Origin: an uncultured Acetatifactor sp. | GTDB taxonomy: Bacteria > Bacillota > Clostridia > Lachnospirales > Lachnospiraceae | Assembly (NCBI GenBank): GCA_910584865.1 | Contig: CAJUCE010000009.1 | Coordinates: forward strand, 62,001-126,000 | Reading direction: 5' to 3' | DNA length: 64,000 bases | Shown here: positions 27,064 through 36,422 of the stretch, one piece after another | Position numbering within the stretch: position 1 is the stretch's first letter | Layout of the letters: the number at the start of each line of letters is the position of its first letter | Translations under genes and position numbers: made by a program | The notes under the pieces: generated by a model | Databases searched by the model: none | Seen by the model: only the letters and a program-made list of their open reading frames with translations | What the model was told of the DNA's origin: nothing

Positions 27064-27969
27064 TCAGGCCGTCATGACCCTGCCCCTGGCCCTGTCATAG
27101 CGGTAAAGGGTATCGGACAGCACTTCCTCCGGGGCCACCTTTGTGCTGTTCACTTCGCGAATCATCTGCCTTAACGCACCATTGAGCCCTTCGCCGGTGT
27201 CCGGCAGGAGGATCGTTTCATGGACAGAACTGGGGAGGATGAAGAAATCTCCCCCCATCCTGTCCGCCATCTCTTTCAGTACGCCCGGATAGAGCATGCA
27301 GACAGCCCCATGGAGCCTCCTTTCATTGCTCAGGACCTTCATGGGGACCTCTTCGCATAATGCTTTCAGGATGCCTTCCAAATCCGCCTCGTCACCGCCG
27401 TCTGCCATTTCTGTCAGGACCTCCTCTATCCCGCAACATGACCACGGAAAGAGCCTGGGGGTATTGCGCTTCGACAGGGCAAGCAGCTCCATCATGTTGC
27501 TGCCCCACATCTCCATATGGGAGTTGTCTATCTGGATCATCCCGTCACCCAGCTCTCCGCGGTAGGCATAATAGAAGCAGACTGCCAGATCCAGGAACTC
27601 GATATACGGTATCCCATCCAGCAGCGCTTTGTTCCTTTCCCTGCCGATCAGCCTGCAGCATATCCTGTCCCGTACCCGTTCAAAGGAACGGAAGAACCCC
27701 ATGTCCACAGGCCTTTCGACCAGATTCTCCTGATAGGCGTCCAGCATCCTCCGGACGATCGGCCCAAGGGGCATCCCCCTCTCATAAGCCTCCAGATATG
27801 TGTCCAGATATATTGTAGGGGCCACGTTACAGCCTTCTTTTCTGGCCAGCAGCCCATGCAGGATAGTCCCGTTGTTCTTCCTTACATCCCGGACTTCCAC
27901 GCAGACTCCTTCCCCGAGCCGTCTTCCCACTTCCCTGCAGACCATGCCAGCAAAAATTTCCATATTCAT
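27064..27969 (-). CDS. DUF5688 family protein, copy 3
   Basis: A 301-residue protein with GGAGGCTAAAGAG before ATG. The family pattern is complete: CNVAPTIYLDTYLEAYERGM, VRDRICCRLIGRERNKALLD, IPYIEFLDLAVCFYYAYRGE, HMEMWGSNMMELLALSKRNT, VMCMLYPGVLKEMA-type (AVCMLYPGVLKEMADRMGGD), FFILPSSVHETILLPDTG and VAPEEVLSDTLYRYDR. It is the copy closest to the family consensus as I know it. No known activity. It lies alone between the zinc-ribbon and repeat-protein genes on the minus strand, unlike copies 1 and 2. Confidence 0.9.
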   Translation of the reverse strand: MNMEIFAGMVCREVGRRLGEGVCVEVRDVRKNNGTILHGLLARKEGCNVAPTIYLDTYLEAYERGMPLGPIVRRMLDAYQENLVERPVDMGFFRSFERVRDRICCRLIGRERNKALLDGIPYIEFLDLAVCFYYAYRGELGDGMIQIDNSHMEMWGSNMMELLALSKRNTPRLFPWSCCGIEEVLTEMADGGDEADLEGILKALCEEVPMKVLSNERRLHGAVCMLYPGVLKEMADRMGGDFFILPSSVHETILLPDTGEGLNGALRQMIREVNSTKVAPEEVLSDTLYRYDRARGRVMTA

Positions 27970-28031
27970 CTCTCTTTAGCCTCCTTTTCATCTTTGCCCA
28001 TGACGCTCCATGGGCCTTATTCCTGCTGCAG

Positions 28032-28072
28032 CCGGAACCACATAGGCTTCATCTATATGGCTGTGGTTCCGG
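28032..28072. terminator. Perfect 11-bp stem-loop between genes
   Basis: CCGGAACCACA (28032-28042) pairs perfectly with TGTGGTTCCGG (28062-28072). It is in the 236-base gap (27970-28205) between the repeat-protein gene and DUF5688 copy 3. No T-tract. It may end the upstream minus-strand transcript or protect mRNA. Confidence 0.5.
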
Positions 28073-28205
28073 ACCGCTGCTGGAAATACCATCTGTGATT
28101 TTCTTTTACACTCATGTCGCTTTTTACAGGCACACATGGCTCCATTCCAGGCGCCTTACCTTTCCATACATCCGGGCAGTGCCTATAAGCAGGGCAATGC
28201 CGGCT

Positions 28206-30458
28206 TCAGCTGGCTTTCTGCCCCTCAATGGAGTCCAGCATGACCTGGGCCGCCGCACGGAGGATGTTGTTGGGGCCCTTGTATCCGCCATAGCGGTAGA
28301 ACTTCAGGCTGGGAGGGCGCCTCTGTGCCACTTCCGCAATGGTCTGCCCTTTGCTCACGCCGGTGTCCACTACCACCTTTCCGGCCTCTTCCAGCGTCAT
28401 CAGGCTTACGATCTCCTCCACGGACATGTCAGGCGTATAACGCGGGACAGGTTCCCCCTGTGCTGTTTCCCCATTTACGGGCAGGCTTCCCTCTGGGGAT
28501 GCGGCTTCCATGGAAGCTGCCGCCTCATTTCCGGTGACGGTTCCAGCGATGCTGCCATTGCTTTCCCCTGCCTTGCCTTCAGATGTGCCTGCAGGAAGCG
28601 CCTGGCCATTCAGCAGCGCTATGGCTTCCAATACGCTTGACCGGGATTCGTCTTTCCCAGGGCTGCCAGCAGGGACGGGCAGGGCATCTGTCGCAGCGGC
28701 CGGCTCCGCATCTGCCTGCCCCCCTTTTCCCATAGGCGGGACGGGCAGGGTGTCCGTGGAACCGGATGCCGCATCTGCGGATGCCTGCACTGTCCCTTTA
28801 TTCTCCGGAGATGCCGGAGGCACCGGGAGCTGGCTGGGCTGGCCCTGCTGTGCAGTTGTAGCAGCTTTCGTATTTCCAAAATACCTCTGTCCCTTAGCAG
28901 GACGGGCGGTGTCCACAGCTCCTGCAGATGAAGCAGCCTTTCCCTGCCCTGTATCAGGATTCGGCGCTGCAGCCTGTCCTCCTGATGCTGTGCTGCCTTT
29001 GGCGGCTTCTCCCGAGCGGGAGCCGCCAGCGGCCGCTTTCCTGGATGTTGCCGATACCGGAGCCGCCGGTGCTGCCAGCTGTGCCGTGTTCTCCTTACTG
29101 CCATGCTGCACCCCCTGGCCCTGCGGCATTGCGGGAGTTACCGGCTGTTTCTTCCCAGCAGGCTGTGCTCCCTGATCTTTCGGCACTACAGCCTGAACAG
29201 GCAGTCCGGTCCCATCAGGCTGCGGCTCCTGCTTCTGTGGCATTGTAGGAGGTACTGGCAACTTACTGCCGATAGCCAGCATCCCCTGATCTCTCTGCAT
29301 TACAGTCTGGGCAGACTGTCCACTCCCGGCAGGCGGTGTCTCCCTCTTCTGCGGCAGAACAGACGGAACACCCTGTCTGTCCCCACCCAGGTGTGTGCCC
29401 TGCCCCTGCGGAACTACAGCCTGAATCGGCTTTCCGGTTCCGGCAACGGGTAATCCCGTTCCCTGCGCCACTGCGCCAGGCTGTGCTTTCTGCCCCTGCG
29501 GCATTGCTGCCTGGGCAGGCTGCCTTGCTCCTGCGGGCGGTGTCGGTGTCGTCTGCCCCTGCGGTATTGCGGCTGCCGGAACGGGCTGCCTTGCTCCTGC
29601 GGGCTGTCTTCCCTGGTTCTGGGGCATTGCGGCTGCCTGAACAGGCTGTCCGCTTCCGGCCAACTGTCTCCCCTGACTCTGGGGCATTGACGCTACCTGA
29701 ACGGACTGCCTGGTTCCTATCGGCTGTCTCCCCTGGTTCTGGGGCATTGCGGCTGTGCGGACAGGCTGTCCGGTTCCGGCTGGTGCCGCCTGTCCCTGCG
29801 GCATTGCGGCTGTCTGCACAGGCTGTCTGGCTCCAAAGGGCTGTACCCCCTGCGCTGGTGCCTTTCTCGTTCCTCCATCGGCTGCTGTACCAGGGAACGG
29901 CCTTACCACATTTCCGGCATGGACAGTATTCCCGGCGGGAACCGCTGGCCCCGCAGTCCCGGCATTCCGGACAGGGTTCTTTTCTGTTGCCGCATCCCTG
30001 GCTCCGGGATGTACGGGCTTTTCTCCATCTCCCGCCATCCGGCCGTCCGTACACACGTCAGCAAACTGCAGCCCGAACCCCGCATCTGTCAGGGCGGTAT
30101 CCATGGCCTGGTTCTGCGCCACCTGGATATAGCAGCCTCCGGGTGCATCCTCCCTGGCACAGCCGGAAGCAAAACTGCTCACCGGGTCTGCATCGCTATA
30201 GTGCAGATAGACCCGTGCCTCAAACACCGCCATCTGCTCTGTAAGGGAAACCTTTTCCGTCTGGAGCCGCCCCTCGGGGTAAGCCAGACGGAACCACAGC
30301 TTCTTGTAGGCAAGATCCAGCTGCAGCCCCTCTTCCCCAGTTGTCGGGGAGACGGTATGGCCGAGCAGGCTGGACGGGTCGAATCCCTCCACCTTATTAA
30401 GCCCTGCCACCGCCGGTATTGCTCTGTACATGGTTGCCGAATCTCCGTTCTTATTCAT
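28206..30458 (-). CDS. Large protein with Gln/Pro-rich 20-residue tandem repeats
   Basis: A 750-residue protein; ATG 30458 follows AAAGGAGATTGAAGGA. Residues 1-135 form a folded domain (SATMYRAIPAVAGLNKVEGF, LGHTVSPTTGEEGLQLDLAY, LWFRLAYPEGRLQTEKVSLT, with a later CYIQVAQNQAMDTALTDAGF). Residues about 212-455 are some 12 degenerate units like QPVQAAAMPQNQGRQPAGAR; an Ala/Gly/Pro linker follows. The last 75 residues (MSVEEIVSLMTLEEAGKVVV, then QRRPPSLKFYRYGGYKGPNN) look folded. No signal peptide or membrane segment, so it is cytoplasmic, not a surface adhesin. Two folded ends joined by an elastic linker suggest a scaffold. Confidence 0.7.
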   Translation of the reverse strand: MNKNGDSATMYRAIPAVAGLNKVEGFDPSSLLGHTVSPTTGEEGLQLDLAYKKLWFRLAYPEGRLQTEKVSLTEQMAVFEARVYLHYSDADPVSSFASGCAREDAPGGCYIQVAQNQAMDTALTDAGFGLQFADVCTDGRMAGDGEKPVHPGARDAATEKNPVRNAGTAGPAVPAGNTVHAGNVVRPFPGTAADGGTRKAPAQGVQPFGARQPVQTAAMPQGQAAPAGTGQPVRTAAMPQNQGRQPIGTRQSVQVASMPQSQGRQLAGSGQPVQAAAMPQNQGRQPAGARQPVPAAAIPQGQTTPTPPAGARQPAQAAMPQGQKAQPGAVAQGTGLPVAGTGKPIQAVVPQGQGTHLGGDRQGVPSVLPQKRETPPAGSGQSAQTVMQRDQGMLAIGSKLPVPPTMPQKQEPQPDGTGLPVQAVVPKDQGAQPAGKKQPVTPAMPQGQGVQHGSKENTAQLAAPAAPVSATSRKAAAGGSRSGEAAKGSTASGGQAAAPNPDTGQGKAASSAGAVDTARPAKGQRYFGNTKAATTAQQGQPSQLPVPPASPENKGTVQASADAASGSTDTLPVPPMGKGGQADAEPAAATDALPVPAGSPGKDESRSSVLEAIALLNGQALPAGTSEGKAGESNGSIAGTVTGNEAAASMEAASPEGSLPVNGETAQGEPVPRYTPDMSVEEIVSLMTLEEAGKVVVDTGVSKGQTIAEVAQRRPPSLKFYRYGGYKGPNNILRAAAQVMLDSIEGQKAS
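29094..29825 (-). repeat. About twelve degenerate 60-bp in-frame repeats
   Basis: Units of about 60 bp encode a QPVQxAxMPQxQGRQPxGxx pattern. The best copies are at the 5' side; the 3' units are more diverged and vary in length. Coding phase is kept throughout. Not a CRISPR: there are no unique spacers and the array is translated. Confidence 0.75.
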
Positions 30459-30692
30459 TCCTTCAATCTCCTTTCCTTCTGCCACAATACATTTATGGCG
30501 GATACCCCTTACAGCCGGTAAGGGATTATCCATCCTGTTTCTTTTTCATCATGAATTCAAGATAGGCTTGTGGCGCATCCGCCTGCTGTTCTCTGCCCGG
30601 CATTGCGGCAACGCCCACCTGCACAGTCCATTGTTTGATAAACATTTATGTCCTTACATATAGCATGGTACCATCCTTACTCACATTCCGCT

Positions 30693-32969
30693 TCAGCCTG
30701 CCGCCTTCATCTGCTCCTCCGGGAACACAGGCACCGGAAGCCCGGCGCTCCTGGCAAACGCCTTATAATAGAGGCGGATGCGTTCCCCCAGCAGGGTGTT
30801 GCGCTTACTGATCTCGTTGCGGTGGATGCCCATATGCAGCACCTGCTTCTGCCCCACCAGGACCACCCGCTTCTTTGCACGGGTGATTCCCGTGTACAGC
30901 AGGTTCCGGTAGAGCATCACATAATGGGCTTTCAGCAGGGGCATCAGTACGATATCGTACTCGCTCCCCATGGCTTTATGGATGGTGGTGGCATAGGCAA
31001 GGCTTAAGTTGGCAAGATCCTCCACGTCGTACTCCATCTGCCGGTTCTCCCCAAAGTCAAGGCCGATCCGCTTCCCTTTCTCCGTATCCTTGATGTAGCG
31101 GATGAATCCCAGATCCCCGTTGGATACCTTTTCCGTGTTCTTTGTCTGCATGACCCGGTCGCCAACCCGGAAAGCCTTCGTCCCCAGCTGCACCTCGTCC
31201 TCCGTGGAACGGAAAGGGTTCACCGCCTCTCGTATGGCGGCGTTGAGGCTGTCCGCGGACACCGCCCCGTCCGTCCGGAAAGGGGAGAGTATCTGCACAT
31301 GCTCGATGCCGTTCTCCCGGATCTCGCTGCAGTACCTTTCCATGATGGCCGCTGCCGCCGCCTCCTGGCTCTCACAGGGCAGGAACTGGAAGTCCTCCCC
31401 ATAGTAGAGCTTTGTGTCCCCCTCGTTGATGAACCTGGCATTGTGGGCGATGAGGCTGTCCTCTGCCTGGCGGAAGATGATGTCCAGCACCGTCACCGGC
31501 ACAAGCCCGCACTGTATCAGCTCCCTGAACACGTTCCCCGCCCCCACGCTGGGCAGCTGGTCAGGGTCTCCCACCAGCACCACCTTTGCATCCTCCTTCA
31601 AAGAGGTGAAGAACCTGCTGGCAAGCCACATGTCCACCATGGAGAACTCGTCCACTATGACCAGGTCTGCGTCCAGTGCAGCGGCATCCTTCTGCAGCCT
31701 TCCCCCGTCTTCCTCTCCCACAAGCCTGAGGCCGCTGTGGAGGGTGCAGGCTTCCAGAAAGCCCGTGCTCTCCGCCATGCGGCGGCTGGCACGCCCGGTG
31801 GGCGCCATCAGGGATATCTTCTTTTTGGGGAACAGCTTCCGGTAAGCCGCAAGGATTACTTTCAGCACCGTGGTCTTGCCCGTTCCGGGGGAGCCGGTGA
31901 TGATAGATAAGTTGTACTGGAAAGCCGTCCGCACTGCCGCCTCCTGCTTTGCCGCAGTCTGCAGCCCCAGCTCCTTTTTTACCGATGCAAGCACGGCATC
32001 CAGGCTCCCCTCCATGGGGAGGTTCCCTGCCAGACGCTTTGCAATCTCACGGGCAGTGTCATTCTCCTGGGTGAATGCCGCAGGGGTGTAGATGCACCCT
32101 TTTGCGGAGACTGCCTTGCCGCCCAGTATCATTTCCTCCAGCGCTTTGTCCACCTCACTTTCCCGGACGCGCATCGCAGGCAGAGGGGCCATCTCATTCA
32201 GGAGCCGCAAAGCCTCCTTGTACAGTTCCTCTTTTTCAAGATAGAGGTGGCCGCCGTTCCCTTTCGCCTCCGTCAGCGCACAGTGGAGGGCGCCCGTTAT
32301 GCGCATGGGGTCGTGGGGCCTGCTTTCCGTCTTCTGCACGATGGCATCCACCCGCCGGAACCCGAACCCCGGCATCCGGCAGAGCTCAAAGGGGCTCTTC
32401 CGCAGGATGTCCAGGCAGGCAGGGCCGAAGTGCTCATAAATCTTCTGCGCTGTTTTTGGCGTCAGCTTAAAAGGGGCCAGGAGCGCCATGATGTCCCGGA
32501 GCATCCTGCTCTCCTGATAGGATGCTTTGATGTCCTGGAGTCTGTTCTCTGTGATGCCCCGGATCTCCAGCAGCCGCTCCGGAGCCTTTTCCAGAATGTC
32601 CAGGGTGCCCACGCCGAACCGGGCCACAATCTGGGCGGCGGTCTTCTCCCCGATGCCCTTTATCAGCCCGGAGCCCAGGTAGGCAAGCACCCCTTCCTCT
32701 GTCTTCTGCACGATCTCACGGCACTGCTCCACCTGAAGCTGCAGGCCGTACCTGCTGTCCACCCATTCCCCTTCCAGCTCCAGCTCCACTGCGTCCGTCA
32801 TGGGGATGTTGTAGCCCACGGCGGTGAAGCGGATCAGGTGGTCCCGGTAGCGCCTCCTGTCCCTGGCCTGTGCCGGGACGGATGTGTCGGATGTCTTGAC
32901 CGACACGATGCAGTACCTGTTCGCCGGGTTGGAAAAGATGGTGCTCTCATATTTCCCTATATAGCCCAT
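30693..32969 (-). CDS. RecD2-like superfamily 1 helicase
   Basis: A 758-residue protein; ATG 32969 follows AAGGAGGTAAGAAA. It has the RecD2 order: N-terminal OB-like region, helix-hairpin-helix repeats (LIKGIGEKTAAQIVARFG, LLEIRGITENRLQDIK), Walker A TGSPGTGKTT (about residue 360), VIVDEFSMVDMWLA (motif II), VGDPDQLPSVGAGNVF (motif III), and C-terminal YATTIHKAMGSEYDIVLMPL with TGITRAKKRVVLVG. A 5'-3' DNA helicase. With the YqaJ exonuclease two genes upstream it may process plasmid or incoming DNA ends; it lacks relaxase motifs, so it is not a TraA. Confidence 0.85.
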   Translation of the reverse strand: MGYIGKYESTIFSNPANRYCIVSVKTSDTSVPAQARDRRRYRDHLIRFTAVGYNIPMTDAVELELEGEWVDSRYGLQLQVEQCREIVQKTEEGVLAYLGSGLIKGIGEKTAAQIVARFGVGTLDILEKAPERLLEIRGITENRLQDIKASYQESRMLRDIMALLAPFKLTPKTAQKIYEHFGPACLDILRKSPFELCRMPGFGFRRVDAIVQKTESRPHDPMRITGALHCALTEAKGNGGHLYLEKEELYKEALRLLNEMAPLPAMRVRESEVDKALEEMILGGKAVSAKGCIYTPAAFTQENDTAREIAKRLAGNLPMEGSLDAVLASVKKELGLQTAAKQEAAVRTAFQYNLSIITGSPGTGKTTVLKVILAAYRKLFPKKKISLMAPTGRASRRMAESTGFLEACTLHSGLRLVGEEDGGRLQKDAAALDADLVIVDEFSMVDMWLASRFFTSLKEDAKVVLVGDPDQLPSVGAGNVFRELIQCGLVPVTVLDIIFRQAEDSLIAHNARFINEGDTKLYYGEDFQFLPCESQEAAAAAIMERYCSEIRENGIEHVQILSPFRTDGAVSADSLNAAIREAVNPFRSTEDEVQLGTKAFRVGDRVMQTKNTEKVSNGDLGFIRYIKDTEKGKRIGLDFGENRQMEYDVEDLANLSLAYATTIHKAMGSEYDIVLMPLLKAHYVMLYRNLLYTGITRAKKRVVLVGQKQVLHMGIHRNEISKRNTLLGERIRLYYKAFARSAGLPVPVFPEEQMKAAG

Positions 32970-32994
32970 TTTCTTACCTCCTTGTGTCATTGGG

Positions 32995-33159
32995 TCAGCG
33001 TGTCCCGCTGATCATTATGATGGTTCCTGCCAGCAGGGCACCAATCAGAGGGGCGAATACCACGATCCACCCCCATCCGGCTATCCCCGCCAGCTTCAAT
33101 GCCGCCAGCAGCAGGGAAGCTGCCCCTGCGGCACATATGCCTTTTCTGATTTCACGCAT
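32995..33159 (-). CDS. Small membrane protein, 54 residues
   Basis: ATG 33159 follows GACAGGAGACAGAA. Almost wholly two hydrophobic helices: ICAAGAASLLLAALKLAGIA and WIVVFAPLIGALLAGTIIMI, with a basic N-terminus (MREIRKG). The stop lies 25 bases before the RecD2-like gene start. Small two-helix proteins like this are common on phages and plasmids; role unknown. Confidence 0.6.
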   Translation of the reverse strand: MREIRKGICAAGAASLLLAALKLAGIAGWGWIVVFAPLIGALLAGTIIMISGTR

Positions 33160-33264
33160 TTCTGTCTCCTGTCTTTCCGTTTTATTGGCCTTTTTGCCGC
33201 CCTGGACTTTCCATGGCTCCTCCCGGCGCCTGTTCTGCGCCGTCCCCATCCTCGTGTTCCTGCT

Positions 33265-34344
33265 TCATGCGGCCTCGCCTCCGGCTTCCACAATGTCGCT
33301 GGCTTTCACATAGAACCTCCGGGATTCCGATACGGTGACGAACTGCCCGTAGATCTCCGGGTGCAGGAGCTTCAGCCTCATCAGGCTATCCTTGTCAACC
33401 ATGGGCTTACGGACGGGGTTATAGGTCACGGTATAACGCTTCCCGTCCCTGTCGCAGACTGCAGTGCAGCCCCTCCCCATCTCCGCAGCCAGTATGGCCT
33501 GCAGCCTCTGGAGTTCATCCTTCAGCTTCTTTGTGAACTTCTCCGCATCCTTCTTTTCCTCCTGGAGCTGGACGTAGCGCATCAGATTGGATGCCATCTG
33601 CCCCTTCAGGGAGACTGCGGGCAGCTTTGTGTCTGCCGGGCCGCAGTGCCGGCTGATGCTCTCCAGGATCACGTCCCCGTCCTCCAGGTAGGGCGGCGGC
33701 ACTTTTTTCTGCACATGCCCCTCCCAGAACTGCCGCTCCAGGAATATCATCTCCTCCTCATAGACGGCATCCCTGCGGATCTCCCGGATGACGGCCTCAT
33801 CCTCCGTGTTGCCGTAGAGGCAGCAGAAGAATACCCGGTCAATGTCCGTCACTGCCATGTAGTGACGTCCCTGGGCCTCGTAGTAGGGCGGAACAATTTC
33901 TTTTCCATCCCTCCACCAGTGGTCTTTTGCGTTGTAGTTGGTTGTCTTGATCTCCAGGATGGCCCTCGTGCCGTCCGGCATGGTGATGAAGCTGTCCACG
34001 TCAGCCAGCATGAAGCGGTGGACGGGGTGCTGGAACATCTTTTTGACCTGGTAGACCTCAAAGCCGGTCTTGCGCCGGAAGATTTCCGCCACCAGGCCTT
34101 CCAGCAGGTTCCCCATCTCCATGGCCACCCAGTTTCCCTCGTATCCTTCCACTTCCGCTATGCCCAGCTTGTCATAGTAGACGTCCCTTGCCGTGCGGAA
34201 AGGGGAGATGCCCATGAGGGCCGCCACATCGCTGCCGCCGATCCCTAAACGGCGGTATTCCAGCCACTGCTCCCGGGACAGGCTTTCCGTTTCTGTCAGC
34301 ACAAGGGGGCTGTACCTTTTCCTCTCCTGTGTGGTCTCTGCCAT
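33265..34344 (-). CDS. YqaJ-type recombinase exonuclease
   Basis: A 359-residue protein; ATG follows GGAAGGAGGTACTGACCT. The YqaJ nuclease core spans about residues 18-220: LEYRRLGIGGSDVAALMGIS, YYDKLGIAEVEGYEGNWVAM, EMGNLLEGLVAEIFRRKTGF (Glu), MLADVDSFITMPDGTRAILE then EIKTTN (Asp and Glu-x-Lys), PPYYEAQGRHYMAVTD. These are the PD-(D/E)xK catalytic positions. A coiled coil and C-terminal domain follow. The family resects dsDNA 5'-3' to feed single-strand annealing. No Rad52-, RecT- or Beta-like annealase was recognised in the window; the 83-946 protein is a speculative candidate. Confidence 0.85.
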   Translation of the reverse strand: MAETTQERKRYSPLVLTETESLSREQWLEYRRLGIGGSDVAALMGISPFRTARDVYYDKLGIAEVEGYEGNWVAMEMGNLLEGLVAEIFRRKTGFEVYQVKKMFQHPVHRFMLADVDSFITMPDGTRAILEIKTTNYNAKDHWWRDGKEIVPPYYEAQGRHYMAVTDIDRVFFCCLYGNTEDEAVIREIRRDAVYEEEMIFLERQFWEGHVQKKVPPPYLEDGDVILESISRHCGPADTKLPAVSLKGQMASNLMRYVQLQEEKKDAEKFTKKLKDELQRLQAILAAEMGRGCTAVCDRDGKRYTVTYNPVRKPMVDKDSLMRLKLLHPEIYGQFVTVSESRRFYVKASDIVEAGGEAA

Positions 34345-34347
34345 AGG

Positions 34348-34557
34348 TCAGTACCTCCTTCCGGCCCTGCGGGGGAGGGAGGCGGTGCCTACTGCGGCAT
34401 AGTGGCTGCGGTGCCTCAGATCGGCTTCCATGCCCGCTTTCCTGCAGACAGCTTCCCTGGCAGGGAACCTTGCTGCTGCCCTTTCCGGGGACAGCAAAGC
34501 CCTTGTCTGCCGGCTCCTGCTGGTACTCCTGTTCGTGTTCCTGCTGTTTCTGCTCAT
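34348..34557 (-). CDS. Possible small basic protein
   Basis: A 69-residue frame, ATG 34557 with GGAAGGCAG before it, ending three bases before the exonuclease start. It is Arg/Ser/Asn-rich (MSRNSRNTNRSTSRSRQTRA) with a C-terminal RHRSHYAAVGTASLPRRAG. Low sequence complexity makes chance a real option. If real, it would be the first gene after the promoter at 34994-35022. Confidence 0.3.
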   Translation of the reverse strand: MSRNSRNTNRSTSRSRQTRALLSPERAAARFPAREAVCRKAGMEADLRHRSHYAAVGTASLPRRAGRRY

Positions 34558-34904
34558 TCTTTCTGCCTTCCTTTCTTTTTTATTCCTCAAAGCCACTGTG
34601 GGCGTTTGGGCGGTTTCTTTGTGTCCGCTACGTATGCCGCAGGGAATCACGGTTGCTTCTGCCTCCGGGCATGCCTGCATGGCTGTCCGGATTGCCGCAC
34701 GCAAAAAAGGGCAGGGACAGAACCGGACGAAAAGCCTGTTGTCCACGGCTTCCCGTGGACCCGGTCCATTCCTGCCATATGCGGCATCCCTGCCGTTTTG
34801 TGATAGCTTCTGGTTTATGCACGGACTCCGTACCGAATAAGAAAGCCAGCAGCCCGCCGCCCAAAGGGCAGAGTGGTACTACTGGCACATGGATACAAAC
34901 TTGA

Positions 34905-35044
34905 CAGCGTGTGCAATGCGGATGTATGTCCGCTCTCCGGGTGGATTATCCGGAATCCCATGTGGGATACGCACAAAAATCAATTACAAGGACAGTTTAG
35001 CACAATATATTGAGTCTGTCAATGTTTAAACACAATATATAGTG
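34905..35044 (-). promoter_or_regulatory. Sigma-70 promoter with operator motifs and conserved leader, copy 1
   Basis: On the minus strand TTGACA (35022-35017) and TAAACT (34999-34994) are 17 bases apart, an excellent promoter for the exonuclease-RecD2 operon. CACAATATATTGAG (35001-35014, in the spacer) and CACAATATATAGTG (35031-35044) are near-palindromic, likely repressor sites. The downstream leader shares ATTGATTTTTGTGCGTA and GCATTGCACACGCTGT with copy 2 at 40168-40196. The AT-rich flank beyond shows nothing more; the leader also has a GTCCACGG/CCGTGGAC hairpin at 34741-34760. Confidence 0.7.
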
Positions 35045-35091
35045 CTTTATGTTTTGGTGTGCTAATATCTAATAGCATCTAAAACTACATG

Positions 35092-36312
35092 TCACGCCCT
35101 TTCTGCCTCCTTTCCCTCCAGATCCGACAGGCTGATCTGGACGGGCTGCTCCCTCTCCTCTTTCTCCCTCTCCTGCCGCTTTTGCTCCAGCTGGGCAATC
35201 CGCTCCTTTCCCAGCCACCTGTCCGCATGGCGCTTGTCCAGGCTGAATTCTTTCAGGCTCCCATACCCATCTTTCAGGAGCTTCTTCTCCAGGCGCTTTA
35301 TTGCCGCCTCCTGTGTCTTTTCCCTTCTTTCCTTTTTTGCGTTTTCCTCCAACTTCTCCATGTCGGATGCATGCACCACCTGGATGCCGCTGCGGATGTC
35401 CTCCAGGTCCTGCACCAGGTCACGGGACTCCCTGCGCTCTGCCCGGATGTCCAGCACCTCGACTGAAAATTCCTTTCCATAGTATTCGGCATTGGACAGC
35501 TGGCGGGAATACTCCAGCCTGACATCCCGCCCTATCCTTTCCTGGCACAGCTTCACGCAGACCCTGCAGATGTCCATGCTCACCGGATGGGAGAACAGCT
35601 TCCGCCCACGGATGATGCTGGTGTCCACCTGTCCCTCGAACAGCGTCCCGTCCAGGTCGCTCCGCTGGCACCTTATCTTCAGGTCATAGAAGACATTTCC
35701 TTTCTTCTCGTCCAACTCATGCCCTAGGATTGGACACAGGCCGCCGCATCGCCTCTCGCCGCATCGGTATGGGTCATAATGCATCTGCCATTCCTGGGTG
35801 TCCCTGTCGAAAATCATATGTTCCCTGCAGACACGGCCGCCCCTCTGCCGGCTAAATTCCATCCCTTTCTCCTGGATTTCCTCTTCATGGAGCTTCTGCA
35901 GCTCCTCCACGCTCCCCTCATAGCGGTACTCCTCTGCTGTCATGTGCACCTCGCACCAGAAACGGGTTGACGGGTTCCTCTGGAGATACCTGTGCCGGAA
36001 ACTGCAGTCGGGCTTCTCATAAGGGCAGCAGACTGTAGCCCTGTCATTTTCAAATGTCCAGCTGATGTCCCTGCAGCTTAGGCCGCTCTGGCACTGCCGC
36101 CCCTTGCACAGCAGCCCGCAGCATGTCCTGAATGTCTGTTCACGGATCCACTTCCGCTCAAAGGTGAATCCGCCATGGTAATTGTCCATACTCTTCCCAC
36201 CCCCATAGTTGTCTTTCAGCACGGTGTAATGCGGATGGTCCTCCACCGTGTAGCCTGCAGCCAGGAGCCCCCGGGTCAGCAGGTTCTGTTTGAATTTTTG
36301 TTTTTCTTCCAT
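35092..36312 (-). CDS. Cys-rich 406-residue protein, paralogue 1
   Basis: ATG follows GGAAGGAGAGCGGC. Nearly every region matches the gene at 38349-39569 at the same length, at well above 70% identity by eye. About 19 cysteines, many paired: CGLLCKGRQCQSGLSCRD, VCCPYEK, CGERRCGGLCPILGHE, ICRVCVKLC. These could form several zinc sites. Residues 300-395 are a charged coiled coil ending EREQPVQISLSDLEGKEAER. No membrane segment. Unknown family. Being duplicated on one element with linked regulatory copies suggests a dosage or specialised role. Confidence 0.7.
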   Translation of the reverse strand: MEEKQKFKQNLLTRGLLAAGYTVEDHPHYTVLKDNYGGGKSMDNYHGGFTFERKWIREQTFRTCCGLLCKGRQCQSGLSCRDISWTFENDRATVCCPYEKPDCSFRHRYLQRNPSTRFWCEVHMTAEEYRYEGSVEELQKLHEEEIQEKGMEFSRQRGGRVCREHMIFDRDTQEWQMHYDPYRCGERRCGGLCPILGHELDEKKGNVFYDLKIRCQRSDLDGTLFEGQVDTSIIRGRKLFSHPVSMDICRVCVKLCQERIGRDVRLEYSRQLSNAEYYGKEFSVEVLDIRAERRESRDLVQDLEDIRSGIQVVHASDMEKLEENAKKERREKTQEAAIKRLEKKLLKDGYGSLKEFSLDKRHADRWLGKERIAQLEQKRQEREKEEREQPVQISLSDLEGKEAERA

Positions 36313-36422
36313 GCCGCTCTCCTTCCCGTTGATTTACAGCTGTGTGCTGTCCGGATCCAGCGGAACGCCAAAAATGGTAATGGCAGCAGGCGCCCATGGC
36401 TGTGGAAATGCCTGCCCGGACA

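Noticed and set aside
29094..29825. CRISPR-like array of about 60-bp units
   Set aside because: Units are contiguous, degenerate, in frame and translated; there are no conserved repeats with unique spacers.
28510..30244. Long plus-strand frames opposite the repeat protein
   Set aside because: Antisense to low-complexity GC-rich repeats; no ribosome sites, and composition is an image of the coding strand.
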